Source: Lysobacteraceae bacterium | Lineage (GTDB): Bacteria; Pseudomonadota; Gammaproteobacteria; Xanthomonadales; Xanthomonadaceae | Direction of reading: 5' to 3' | Assembly: GCA_026005075.1 (NCBI GenBank) | Contig: BPKJ01000001.1 | Coordinates: 372,001-436,000 of the forward strand | DNA: 64,000 nt | Shown here: one piece after another, positions 38,715 through 46,684 of the stretch | Layout of the letters: each line of letters opens with the position of its first letter | How positions within the stretch are numbered: position 1 is the first letter of the stretch | Made by a program: the position numbers and the translations under genes | Notes under the pieces: model-generated | Database searches by the model: none | What the model saw: the letters and a program-made list of their open reading frames with translations, nothing else | Told to the model about the DNA's origin: nothing

Positions 38715-38741
38715 GCGCCGGGCGGCCACTCCGCCCGGCGC
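38715..38741 (+). terminator. Terminator at the end of the nar operon
   Basis: An 11-bp perfect stem (GCGCCGGGCGG, 5-nt loop, complement) begins 9 bp after the narK stop and is followed by TCTTGCC. It ends the narK-narGHJI-ppi-narK transcript. Confidence 0.82.
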
Positions 38742-38835
38742 TCTTGCCCGATGCTGCGCCGGCCGCGCCCCTGCCGGCCTCGAGCGACGGCACACCGGCG
38801 CTCACCGCCCCACTGCGGGCGGCGCTGCCAGGACG

Positions 38836-39183
38836 CTAGAACGGCAGGGGGAAGGGCTCGCCCGCGAGGTGGGCGAGGAACATGAAACCCGAGACCAGCA
38901 CGGCATTGATGGCCCAGACCACGGTCAGGTAGCGGGCCAGCGCACCCCGTTCAGGACGCCGCACGTTGTCGGCGTTGATCCAGACCAGACGGAGGATCAT
39001 CGCCGTGTAGAGCACGAATGCCGCCAGCAGGAGCCCCAGTGCAAGGTCGTCGATGCGGGCATAGGCGAGCACGATGCCACCGAAGAACAGATGGCTGAAC
39101 AGGACCCCGTAGATCCAGAACACGACCCACAGGGGCTGGCGCCCCTTCGTGTCCGGCGAAAAAAACGCTGCTTGAAGGTTCAT
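38836..39183 (-). CDS. 115-residue membrane protein of unknown function, nar-linked (copy 1)
   Basis: Three to four hydrophobic helices: PLWVVFWIYGVLFSHLFFGG, LALGLLLAAFVLYTAMILRL and YLTVVWAINAVLVSGFMFLA. It starts MNLQAAFFSPDTKGRQPLW and ends FPLPF. A full-length homologue, also exactly 115 residues, is at 60761-61108, sharing RQPLWVVFW-type starts, the conserved N-A-(D/S)-N-V-R-(R/N)-P turn and the AxNAVLVSGF helix. Both copies are beside ubiD and narK, so the association is probably functional. I do not know a name for the family. Confidence 0.8.
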   Translation of the reverse strand: MNLQAAFFSPDTKGRQPLWVVFWIYGVLFSHLFFGGIVLAYARIDDLALGLLLAAFVLYTAMILRLVWINADNVRRPERGALARYLTVVWAINAVLVSGFMFLAHLAGEPFPLPF

Positions 39184-39361
39184 GGGTCCGCTCCCTCCCA
39201 ACTCCTCGGCCTCGTCGGACCCTTGCGCCGCACGCCTCGACCGCGCATCCGCGAAGACGCCAGCGACCGGTGCGAGGCAGCCCGATCGGGGCTGCCCTGC
39301 CATGCGCGGACTACCGCTTTGTCACGACCTCCGACAGTACGGGGAGCGCAAGCCCGGGCGG

Positions 39362-40834
39362 CTAGGACCGCGCCATCGCCCGCTGCCACAGCTCCGCCAT
39401 CCGCCGCGTGACCTCGGGGTCGGGCACGATCGGCTCCGACCACGGCCGGTGCGTCTCCCCGGGCCACTTGCGCGTGGCGTCCAGCCCCATGCGTGATCCG
39501 AGGTTCGGTTCCGGGCTGGCAAAGTCGAGATAGTCGATCGGCGTGCGATCGATCAGCAGGGTGTCGCGGGCCGGATCGACCCTCGTCGATACCGCCCAGA
39601 TGACCTCGGACCAGTTGCGGACGTCGATGTCGGGATCGGTGACGATCACGAACTTGGTGTAGGTGAACTGGCGCAGGTAGGACCACACCCCCATCATCAT
39701 GCGCCGCGCATGACCCGGATATTGCTTGCGGATGCTGACCACGGCGATCCGGTAGGAGCAGGCCTCAGGGGGAAGATGGAAGTCCACCACCTCGGGGAAG
39801 ACGCGCCGCAGGATCGGCACGAAGACATCGTTCAGGGCCATGGCCAGCACCGAAGGCTCGTCCCAGGGCGAACGGCCCATGTAGCTGCCCTGGTAGATCG
39901 CGCCGCGCCGCATCCGCACGCGCTCCACGGTGAACACCGGAAACTCGCCCTGTGCGTTGTAGTAGCCGGTGTGATCGCCAAACGGCCCCTCGAGCGCCCG
40001 GTCGCCCGGATGGATGTGCCCTTCGAGAAGGATCTCGGCGCCAGCCGGGGCATCGAGTCCTGTCAAGGCGCTGCGCCAGACGCGTGACCGTTCCCCCCGC
40101 AGCAGTCCGGCAAACTCGTGTTCCGAGAGGGTGTCCGGCACCGGTGCCACCGCGGCGAGAAGCGTGGCGGGATCGACGCCGATGGCCACCAGCACAGGAA
40201 ACGGCCGGTCCGGGTAGAGCTGCTGCCAGTCGGCGTGGTCCAGCGCCCCGCCGCGATGGGGAAGCCAACGCATGATCAGACGGTTGGGGCCGATCCATTG
40301 CTGCCGATAGATGGCAAGGTTCTGCCTCCGCTGGCGGGGACCGCGGGTGATCACCACGCCGAGGGTGATCAGGCGACCGGCGTCCCTTGGCCAGCAGCGC
40401 TGGATCGGCAGGCTTCCCAGATCGACATCCTCGCCCTCCACCACCACCTCGTTGAAGGGCGCGGCGTCCACCCTGCGCGGCGCCACGTGGGCGAGTTGCG
40501 CCAGCTCGGGCCAGGACTGCAGGGCTTCGCGCAGGCTCGCCGGCCAGCTGGGCTCCTTCAGCGCCGCCAGAAGTTCACCCAACTCGCGCAGGGAAGAGAG
40601 TGGACGCCCGCCCAGCGCCATCTCGATCCGCCGTCGCGCTCCATAGACATTGCCCAGAAAGGCATGTGCCGAGCCCCGGACCCGTCGCAGCAGCAAGGCG
40701 GGGCCGTCGTTGCGCAGACTGTGGAGACACAGCGCCGTGCTCTCGAGCTCGCTGTCGACCTGCTCGTCGACCTCCCGCAGCTCCCCGCGTGCCGCCAGTG
40801 CCTCGACAAAGCTTCTGAGATCGTGAAAGGCCAT
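39362..40834 (-). CDS. ubiD: UbiD, 3-polyprenyl-4-hydroxybenzoate decarboxylase (copy 1)
   Basis: UbiD removes the carboxyl group of polyprenyl-4-hydroxybenzoate in ubiquinone synthesis, using prenylated FMN. The protein starts MAFHDLRSFVEALAARGEL. It carries [55 protein letters not shown] and PIDYLDFASPEPNLGSRMGL, all close to E. coli UbiD. 490 residues. The frame is open upstream, but the ATG at 40834 is the usual start. A divergent paralogue is at 56061-57548. It is divergent from the membrane protein at 40964, with an FNR-like site between them. Confidence 0.94.
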   Translation of the reverse strand: MAFHDLRSFVEALAARGELREVDEQVDSELESTALCLHSLRNDGPALLLRRVRGSAHAFLGNVYGARRRIEMALGGRPLSSLRELGELLAALKEPSWPASLREALQSWPELAQLAHVAPRRVDAAPFNEVVVEGEDVDLGSLPIQRCWPRDAGRLITLGVVITRGPRQRRQNLAIYRQQWIGPNRLIMRWLPHRGGALDHADWQQLYPDRPFPVLVAIGVDPATLLAAVAPVPDTLSEHEFAGLLRGERSRVWRSALTGLDAPAGAEILLEGHIHPGDRALEGPFGDHTGYYNAQGEFPVFTVERVRMRRGAIYQGSYMGRSPWDEPSVLAMALNDVFVPILRRVFPEVVDFHLPPEACSYRIAVVSIRKQYPGHARRMMMGVWSYLRQFTYTKFVIVTDPDIDVRNWSEVIWAVSTRVDPARDTLLIDRTPIDYLDFASPEPNLGSRMGLDATRKWPGETHRPWSEPIVPDPEVTRRMAELWQRAMARS

Positions 40835-40886
40835 GCTGGATCTCCTGCGAAGACGGGGAGCGTCGCACGGCGGCCCGTGCCGTCCC

Positions 40887-40900
40887 CTGATCCAGGTCAG
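40887..40900. promoter_or_regulatory. Candidate FNR/DNR site between ubiD and the heme-copper-like gene
   Basis: CTGATCCAGGTCAG matches TTGAT-N4-ATCAA at 7 of 10 positions. It lies 53 bp upstream of ubiD (leftward) and 64 bp upstream of the rightward gene, so it could serve both. Confidence 0.5.
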
Positions 40901-40963
40901 GGCGTCGCCGCATCGAGGTCTGCTGCAATGCGCCCAGGCCGCCCCACGAGGCCGACCTCTCCC

Positions 40964-42382
40964 ATGCCCGAGCCCTGCCACCCTGGGGCCGCGCGCCGCC
41001 GCGACGGCAGCCCCCCCGAGCGACCGCCGGCACGTCGCAAGGCCGTGCCTTCCGACCTACGCGGACCGGTTCGACTCAGGGCAAGCCATGCCCCCCCGCC
41101 GCAGCTGCCCCTTGCTCACCTGCTGGCGATTCCGGGCTGGCTGCTGGCCGGTGCCGTCCTGCTCGGATGGCACCAGCAGGCGCTGCTGTCCACGCGCTGG
41201 GCGCCGGCCACCGTGGCCATCGTGCACGCGTTCCTGCTCGGCGTGGTCGGCAATGCCATGCTCGGCGCGCTGCAGCAATTCCTGCCGGTCGCGGCCCACG
41301 CCGACACGCGATGGATGCGGCGGATCGGCCTGCCGGTCGCAGCCGCCTTCCAGCTCGGACTGGGGATGCTGGTCACAGGCTTTCTCACCTCGCCAAGGCT
41401 GCGTGCAACCGGCGCCTGCCTCGTGGCCTCCGCCCTCCTGGCTTACCTCGGCGCCGCCACGCACGCCCTGGCACGCGCACCCTCGGGCGCATTGCAGCAG
41501 CGCCTCCGGATCGCGCTTGCCGCCCTCGGGACCGCCGTGCTGTTCGGACTGATTCTGGCGCTTCACCCCACGGGGCCGAGCCGGGTCGGGCACGCGGCGA
41601 TGGCCGATGTCCATGCCATGCTCGCACTCGGAGGCGGCGTCGCCGGGCTGCTCGGTGCCGTCGCTGCGGTGGTGATGCCGATGCTGGCCGGGCTGCCGGC
41701 ATGGCCGGAGCGAGCCCTCGTCCGGGCCTGGCGCGCGGCCGGCCTCCTGCTCGCATCGGCCGTCCTCGCACGGCTGACCGGGTGGTTGGACAGCGCTGCA
41801 GCCATGCTGCTGGCATTCCAGCCACTGCTCTGGCTCGCCCTCGCGGTTCTCGTCGGGCTGCGGCGCCGACGTGGCAGACGACGACCTGGCCTCGCCCTGG
41901 CCTGGGCGGTGGGAAGCGCCGCCATGCCATGCGTTGCGGCCCTTGCGCTGCTCGGCGCGACGCTCCCGTCTCCCAGGGCCTTGGCGATCGCCGCCTGGCT
42001 GGTACCGACGGTGGCGCTTCCCGTGCTGGTCCAGGGCATGCTGCTGGAGATCGTTCCGTTTCTGCTCTGGAACCGTCTCGTCCAGGCGCGAGCGCCGGGC
42101 AGCCACCTCCACCTGCCCGGCGTCGATGGCCTCCTGCCGCAAGGCCCCAAGCGGAGGCTGGCGTGGCTGGCGGGCGTGGTCCCGACCCTTCTGCTCGCCG
42201 CGATCGCCACCGCCCGACCCATCCTCTGGCACGCCGCGGCGCTGGCTCTCGCCGCGCAGTCCCTCGCGCTCGGCCTTGCGCTCTGGCGCTGCCTGCATGG
42301 CTCGCTGCGCCTTGCGCACAGGTTCGGCCTGCGCCCTTTTGCCTGGATCACGCCGCAGCAGACAGGGCGCGCCGAGTCCTGA
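40964..42382 (+). CDS. Polytopic heme-copper/NnrS-like membrane protein
   Basis: A 472-residue integral membrane protein with about 12 hydrophobic helices. Conserved His-containing helices resemble those of NnrS and heme-copper oxidase-like proteins of denitrifiers: VAIVHAFLLGVVGNAMLGAL, FLPVAAHADTRW and AMADVHAMLALGGGVAGLLG. The segment QGMLLEIVPFLLWNRLVQAR is also typical. Such proteins occur next to nar and nor genes and are thought to respond to NO or its metabolites. Exact function unknown. The first ~45 residues are Arg/Pro-rich, so the start is uncertain. Confidence 0.7.
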   Translation: MPEPCHPGAARRRDGSPPERPPARRKAVPSDLRGPVRLRASHAPPPQLPLAHLLAIPGWLLAGAVLLGWHQQALLSTRWAPATVAIVHAFLLGVVGNAMLGALQQFLPVAAHADTRWMRRIGLPVAAAFQLGLGMLVTGFLTSPRLRATGACLVASALLAYLGAATHALARAPSGALQQRLRIALAALGTAVLFGLILALHPTGPSRVGHAAMADVHAMLALGGGVAGLLGAVAAVVMPMLAGLPAWPERALVRAWRAAGLLLASAVLARLTGWLDSAAAMLLAFQPLLWLALAVLVGLRRRRGRRRPGLALAWAVGSAAMPCVAALALLGATLPSPRALAIAAWLVPTVALPVLVQGMLLEIVPFLLWNRLVQARAPGSHLHLPGVDGLLPQGPKRRLAWLAGVVPTLLLAAIATARPILWHAAALALAAQSLALGLALWRCLHGSLRLAHRFGLRPFAWITPQQTGRAES

Positions 42383-42443
42383 CCACCCGCCGCCGGCCTC
42401 CCTCGCCGGACGCCCACCCCCGCGCCGCCTTGGGCTCCGGATC

Positions 42444-42485
42444 TGGGCCCGCAGGGATTCGAACCCTGAACCAAAGGATTATGAG
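42444..42485 (-). tRNA. 3' half of a tRNA-Met(CAU), probable att-site remnant
   Basis: On the minus strand 42 nt match tRNA positions 32-73: anticodon loop CTCATAA, 3' anticodon strand TCCTT, a perfect T arm (CAGGG TTCGAAT CCCTG), the acceptor strand CGGGCCC and discriminator A. The 5' half is missing: the preceding bases pair badly with TCCTT and no D arm or GGGCCCG start is seen. No CCA follows. Integrases commonly cut in this part of tRNA genes, so I read it as an attachment-site copy marking the edge of an integrated element. It is not a functional tRNA. Confidence 0.75.
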
Positions 42486-42712
42486 TTCGTCGCCAACGCG
42501 CTATGCCTAGGAAAATCAAGCATAGGTAAGCGTAAGCTACAGAACAAAAAAGTAAGCTGCGACAGTAGTTTAGCGCAGCTTGGCGAAGGTGGGCAAAACT
42601 AGGCTCCGTACCGCTGGAGTACCGGTACAGCTACGTGGTCAATGCACATGTCTCACAAGAACAAAGCCCGGCAGTGCCGGGCTTCTGCATGGTTCAGGAG
42701 GCCGCAGGCAGG
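42486..42712. other. AT-richer non-coding segment at the element edge
   Basis: Between the tRNA fragment and a gene remnant there is no convincing gene. The base composition drops compared with both sides (for example GAACAAAAAAGTAAG near 42542), which suggests foreign DNA. The only structured feature is the hairpin listed separately. No integrase frame is visible here. Confidence 0.6.
42664..42684. terminator. Hairpin terminator of the truncated minus-strand gene
   Basis: AAGCCCGGC AGT GCCGGGCTT is a 9-bp stem with a 3-nt loop, 29 bp beyond the stop codon of the gene remnant at 42713-42799. In the minus direction it is followed by TTGTTCTTGTG, T-rich as in intrinsic terminators. Confidence 0.75.
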
Positions 42713-42799
42713 TTACCCTTGCTCGCCCTTGAGAATCGCTACGATCCGCTCGAACGACTCCACCAGCGCGGCTTTTTCGCCCTCACCGATGTCGCTATA
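42713..42799 (-). pseudogene. C-terminal remnant of an unknown gene cut by the IS5 element
   Basis: Reading out of the IS, 28 codons (SDIGEGEKAALVESFERIVA, ending KGEQG) lead to a stop at 42713, followed by a terminator. Composition and the downstream hairpin make a real gene end likely. The rest was lost to the left end of the insertion sequence. I cannot assign a family from 28 residues. Confidence 0.55.
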
Positions 42800-44101
42800 G
42801 GGCACTTCGCATAACCCCATTTCCGAAGGCTGAACCGGCATGAGGGCGCTCGCGTCGTTCAGTTCGGGGTTCTCGGTGCCGCTCAGGCCCCGTCATCGCA
42901 GCCTTGGCGGGCGCCCGAGGCCCTGCAAAACGGCGTTTGCAGGCTGCAGCGGGCGCACCTCTGCCTTCATCGCGCACACCCGCACGGGTCATGGCGCACC
43001 AGCCAGACCAGCCGCTTGGCGTTGTACGCCGCGCACTTCAGCAGGATCGCCAGTTCGTTTCTCGCCAGCGTCATCGCCCGCACGCACTTGCCGCCCAACT
43101 GCTCGAGGCCGGCGAACACATGTTCGCCTCTGGCGCGGACGCGGTTGATCGCCTTGTTGCGCGCGTCCAGTCGCACGCGCCGCTCCTGCCCGGGCTTGGC
43201 ACGCCGCGCGATGCCGTCGCGCAGCCCGTGGGCCTGCAGCAACTGGCGGTTGGTCTGCGCGTCGTAGCCTCGGTCGGCCAGCAGCCGCGCGCCGGTGTTG
43301 GCGCGGTCCAGCACCTCCTTGAGCGTCTGGCCGTCATCGACATTGGCCGGCGTGACCTTGACCCGGCGGATCAGCTTGTAGCGCGCGTCCGCGTTGGCGT
43401 GCACCTTGTAGCCGTAGAAGCTCTTGCCGTGCTTCTTGGTCCAGCGCGCGTCGCGGTCGGTGTGCTGCAGCCGCTTGGCATTCCAGCCCTCGGGCCTGCG
43501 GCCTTCGTTGAGCGCTTCGCGCTCGTCCTTGTTCGCCTGGGTGAGCGGTGCCTGCACGATGCTGGCATCCACGATCTGCCCGCCGCGCGGGATGTAGCCG
43601 TGCTGCTGCAACTGCAGGCTCACCGCCTCGAAGATGGCGCGGCCGCCCAGACCGCCTTGGGCCAAGCGCTGCTTGAAACTCCACAGCGTGCGCGCATCGG
43701 GGATGTGCAGTGCTCCGTCCAGGCGGCAGAAGTGCTGGAAGCTCATGCGGTCCAGCACCTGGTACTCGCAGTCCTCGTCGCTGAGGTTGTACAGCGACTG
43801 GATGAACAGCAGCCGCACCATCACCTCGGTGGGGTACGGCGGGCGCCCGCCTTTGCTACGGTCAGCGCGAGGGCAGGCGGTGTCGACCCGGGCGGCAATG
43901 GCCGCGAAGTCGATCAGTTCGTCCATTGCTGCCAGGTTGGCGATGAAGCCGCCGAGCTTGGCTTGGCGCTGGTCCTGCACGAACAGGTCAGCGCCAGGCT
44001 GGTGACGCCACAAAGACGAGGGCTTGATGCGCGGGGTGATCATGGGCGACATCATGCCGGCTCACGGGCTGCAAGGGGGAGGGAGGTTTCGAGAAGTGCC
44101 C
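42800..44101 (-). mobile_element. IS5-family insertion sequence, copy 1
   Basis: The ends are imperfect inverted repeats: GGGCACTTCGCATAACC on the left and, read inward, GGGCACTTCTCGAAACC on the right. Length 1,302 bp, one transposase gene. No direct repeat is seen at the two junctions (left flank GCTATA, right flank CCTTGG). The left end cuts a gene remnant and the right end abuts a nadE-like remnant, so flanking DNA has been rearranged. Confidence 0.85.
42967..44055 (-). CDS. IS5-family transposase, copy 1
   Basis: A 362-residue DDE transposase. The N-terminal DUF772-type region (KGGRPPYPTEVMVRLLFIQS) precedes the catalytic core. The acidic residues fall in GGQIVDASIVQAPL, LLADRGYDAQTNRQ and ARGEHVFAGLEQLGG. 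It appears intact. Compared with copy 2 it differs mainly in the first 30 residues and around residues 58-66; the rest is nearly identical. Confidence 0.9.
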   Translation of the reverse strand: MMSPMITPRIKPSSLWRHQPGADLFVQDQRQAKLGGFIANLAAMDELIDFAAIAARVDTACPRADRSKGGRPPYPTEVMVRLLFIQSLYNLSDEDCEYQVLDRMSFQHFCRLDGALHIPDARTLWSFKQRLAQGGLGGRAIFEAVSLQLQQHGYIPRGGQIVDASIVQAPLTQANKDEREALNEGRRPEGWNAKRLQHTDRDARWTKKHGKSFYGYKVHANADARYKLIRRVKVTPANVDDGQTLKEVLDRANTGARLLADRGYDAQTNRQLLQAHGLRDGIARRAKPGQERRVRLDARNKAINRVRARGEHVFAGLEQLGGKCVRAMTLARNELAILLKCAAYNAKRLVWLVRHDPCGCAR

Positions 44102-44142
44102 CCTTGGGTATTGGTGGTGGGGTGGAATCCCGCACCAAACGA

Positions 44143-44277
44143 CTATTGAAAGTACGCAATCGAAGCGCTGCGGGCTGCTGTGAACTCCATCGAAAAGCCT
44201 GCTGGCGTCTGGATGCGCCTGACGTTGCCGGTGATGTCTCCGACCGGGAAGTCGTACTGGGCCAGGGCGATGCGCAT
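44143..44277 (-). pseudogene. N-terminal remnant resembling NAD synthetase (nadE)
   Basis: The frame begins MRIALAQYDFPVGDITGNV, which looks like the glutaminase (nitrilase-fold) start of glutamine-dependent NAD+ synthetase. After about 20 codons the similarity ends and the frame stops at 44143. Its ATG overlaps the merR stop as ATGA, so merR and this gene once formed one transcript. The body was probably lost when the IS5 end arrived. The nadE call rests on only ~20 residues. Confidence 0.5.
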
Positions 44278-44687
44278 CACGCCGCCTCGCCCGGGGCAGG
44301 AGAGTGCTTGAGGGCGTCGAGGATGGCGCACTGGGCCCGAACGCCGCCACCGCAGCTGCGGATGGTGCGCTCCAGCTCGCGCGCCACGCGCTGCAGGTCG
44401 CGAATGCGTTCCTGGACGTCGATCAGGTGCTGCTGCGCGAGGCGGGTGACGTCCTCGCACGCCAGGTCGCCGTCCTGGTCCAGCCGCATCAGGCTTCGGA
44501 TCTCGTCCAGGCTGAAGCCCAGATCCCGACCCCGGGTAATGAAGCGCAGACGTTCCACGTCCTGCTCCGAATACGACCGGTACCCGCTGCCCGTCCGGGT
44601 TGGCGACGGCATGAGGCCGATCCGCTCGTAGTACCGAATCGTTTCCAGGTGGCAGCCGCTTGCCTGGGAGGCTTCGCTGATCTTCAC
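44277..44687 (-). CDS. MerR-family heavy-metal regulator (PbrR/CadR/ZntR type)
   Basis: A 136-residue MerR protein: winged-helix start MKISEASQASGCHLETIRYY, then GLMPSPTRTGSGYRSYSEQD, a long dimerisation helix, and metal-binding cysteines in LACEDVTRLA and in the C-terminal loop RSCGGGVRAQCAIL. This Cys pattern is that of sensors for Pb(II), Cd(II) or Zn(II), not Hg(II) or Cu(I). It is divergent from the interrupted permease gene, and the promoter between them has the MerR architecture. Metal specificity cannot be settled from sequence. Confidence 0.88.
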   Translation of the reverse strand: MKISEASQASGCHLETIRYYERIGLMPSPTRTGSGYRSYSEQDVERLRFITRGRDLGFSLDEIRSLMRLDQDGDLACEDVTRLAQQHLIDVQERIRDLQRVARELERTIRSCGGGVRAQCAILDALKHSPAPGEAA

Positions 44688-44698
44688 GCTCGGATCCC

Positions 44699-44729
44699 TT
44701 GACTCTGTAGTCGCTACGGACTCTACGAT
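44699..44729 (+). promoter_or_regulatory. MerR-type promoter/operator with 19-bp spacer
   Basis: TTGACT (44699-44704) and TACGAT (44724-44729) are separated by 19 bp, longer than the usual 17. The spacer holds an inverted repeat, ACTCTGTAG-TCG-CTACGGACT, with 7 of 9 paired positions. This overlong spacer plus dyad is the hallmark of promoters activated by MerR proteins. It drives the permease gene starting at 44758. Confidence 0.85.
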
Positions 44730-45638
44730 ACCGGCTCCGTCGAAGCGTGAAAAGTCGATGTTCCCGATTGCCTGGCGCTGCGTACTGTCCGTCCTCCTTG
44801 CCGTGGTGGGGCTGGCGTCCGCTTGTTCGGCACGCGCGGCCGACCCGGCGGCCGAGGCGCGGCAGGCATGGCAGCTGCTCGACTACATCGCGGTCGACTA
44901 CCCCGCGGCGATCCAGAACGGTGAGGTGGTCGACGCGGGCGAATACGCGGAGATGCGGGAGTTCACCGCATCCGTCAGCGCGAAGCTGGCCGCATTACCG
45001 CCGGGCGCGGGGCACGCGGCGCGCCTTGCGAAGGCCAAGCAACTGGAAGGGCTGGTGGCCGAGCGCGCTGACGCAGAGCAGATCGCCCGCAGCGCAGGTG
45101 CCTTGGCGTCCGAGCTCCTGACCGTCTACAAGATCGAGGCCGCGCCCGCGGCTGTCCCCGATCTGGCGCGGGGCGCGGCCCTGTACGCCCAGCAGTGCGC
45201 CGCGTGCCATGGCGCGACCGGCCGAGGCGATGGTCCCGCTGCCGCCGGCATGGATCCGCCCCCGATCGCTTTCACCGACGCCGACCGTGCAAAGCACCGC
45301 AGCCCGCTGTCGCTCTACCAGGTCATTTCGCAAGGACTGCCGGGCACCGCGATGATGAGCTACGCCCATCTGTCAAACGATGATCGATGGGCCTTGGCCT
45401 ACTACACCGGCGGACTCGCGTACGACGCGGCGGCCCGGGAACAGGGTGCGGCGATCTGGGCAGACGACGATCAGGTGCGTCGCGTAGTTCCCGACCTGGC
45501 TGCGTTATCGGGTGCCACTGAAGCTGACCTTTCGAAGACGCTGGGAGCGGACAGGGCGCGCGCGATCACCGCCTATCTGCGTGGTGAGCCGAGTGCCGTG
45601 GCCGCCTCCTCGCCAGTCAACAGCAATGCATCTCTAGC

Positions 45639-46679
45639 TGTGAAGTTTCAATAGGTTGTATCTGTGGTTCACCCGGACTGCTTCTGGGAGACTGGACGTG
45701 GCCAAACAACCCAGTACTTCCAGGAGCAGCCGGATGAACACCCATAAGAATGCCCGACTTACCTTCGCTCGTCGCTTGCAGATGGTGCAAGAGATCACTC
45801 GGCACGGGCTCAAGGTCAGTGAAGCGGCCTTGCGCCATGGCGTGACGCCGCGCACCGCGCGCAAATGGCTGGGCCGCTACCTGGCCGAAGGAGCCGGCGG
45901 CTTGACCGATGCCTCTTCCCGGCCCAAGCGCTCGCCGCGGGCGATCGAGCCGAGCAAGGCATGGCTCATCGTCGAGCTGCGGCAGCGCCGAATGCTTCAG
46001 GCGCGAATCGCCCAGAGCGTCGGCGTGTCAGAGGCCACGGTCAGCCGCGTTCTGCGCCGAGCCGGGCTGTCGAAGTTGTCGGATCTGCAGCCGCGCGAGC
46101 CGGTACAGCGCTACGAGCATGCACAGGCTGGAGATCTGCTGCACATCGACACCAAGAAGCTCGCGCGTATCGAGCGGCCGGGGCATCGGGCCACCGGCAA
46201 CCGGCGCGACTCGGTCGATGGCGCCGGCTGGGAGTTCCTGTTCGTGGCCGTGGACGACCATGCCCGCGTGGCCTTCACGGCGATCCATCCCGACGAGCGT
46301 GCCTCCAGCGCGGTGCAGTTCCTGCGCGACGCCGTGGCGTACTACAGGCGCCTGGGCGTGACGATCAAGCGGGTGCTGACCGACAACGGTCCGGCCTTCC
46401 GTTCCAAGCCGTTCCGGCAGGCTTGCCAGCAACTGGGCATCAGGCAGAAGTTCACCCGCGCGTATCGGCCACAAACCAACGGCAAGGCCGAGCGGTTCAT
46501 CCAGTCGGCGCTGCGTGAGTGGGCCTACGGCTGGATCTACCAAAACTCCGAGCAGCGGCGCCAAGCGCTTCACAGCTGGCAGCACCACTACAACTGGCAT
46601 CGCCCCCACCGCGGCATCGGCTGCGTTGCCCCTATGTCACGGCTTCCAGTCCCCAGGAACAACCTCTTGACGACTCACA
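45639..46679 (+). mobile_element. IS481-family insertion sequence (1,041 bp)
   Basis: The ends are TGTGAAGT on the left and GACTCACA on the right, matching inverted repeats starting TGTGA. The element is flanked by the perfect 6-bp duplication TCTAGC (45633-45638 and 46680-46685). The intact duplication and the intact host gene on both sides show a recent, clean insertion. Confidence 0.92.
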
Positions 46680-46684
46680 TCTAG
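45734..46684 (+). CDS. IS481-family transposase
   Basis: A 316-residue transposase with an N-terminal helix-turn-helix (FARRLQMVQEITRHGLKVSE) and an rve-type DDE core: DLLHIDTKKLARIERPGH, VLTDNGPAFRSKPFRQ and RPQTNGKAERFIQSALREWA, which contain D, D and E. The ATG at 45734 has CAGGAGC upstream. The stop codon TAG (46682-46684) lies outside the element, in the duplicated target TCTAGC. Confidence 0.92.
   Translation: MNTHKNARLTFARRLQMVQEITRHGLKVSEAALRHGVTPRTARKWLGRYLAEGAGGLTDASSRPKRSPRAIEPSKAWLIVELRQRRMLQARIAQSVGVSEATVSRVLRRAGLSKLSDLQPREPVQRYEHAQAGDLLHIDTKKLARIERPGHRATGNRRDSVDGAGWEFLFVAVDDHARVAFTAIHPDERASSAVQFLRDAVAYYRRLGVTIKRVLTDNGPAFRSKPFRQACQQLGIRQKFTRAYRPQTNGKAERFIQSALREWAYGWIYQNSEQRRQALHSWQHHYNWHRPHRGIGCVAPMSRLPVPRNNLLTTHI

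Noticed and set aside
42444-42485. Functional tRNA-Met gene
   Set aside because: Only positions 32-73 exist; the acceptor 5' strand and the D arm are absent.
42790-44110. Target-site duplication of IS5 copy 1
   Set aside because: GCTATA on one side and CCTTGG on the other share no 2-9 bp repeat at the edges; the same holds for copy 2.
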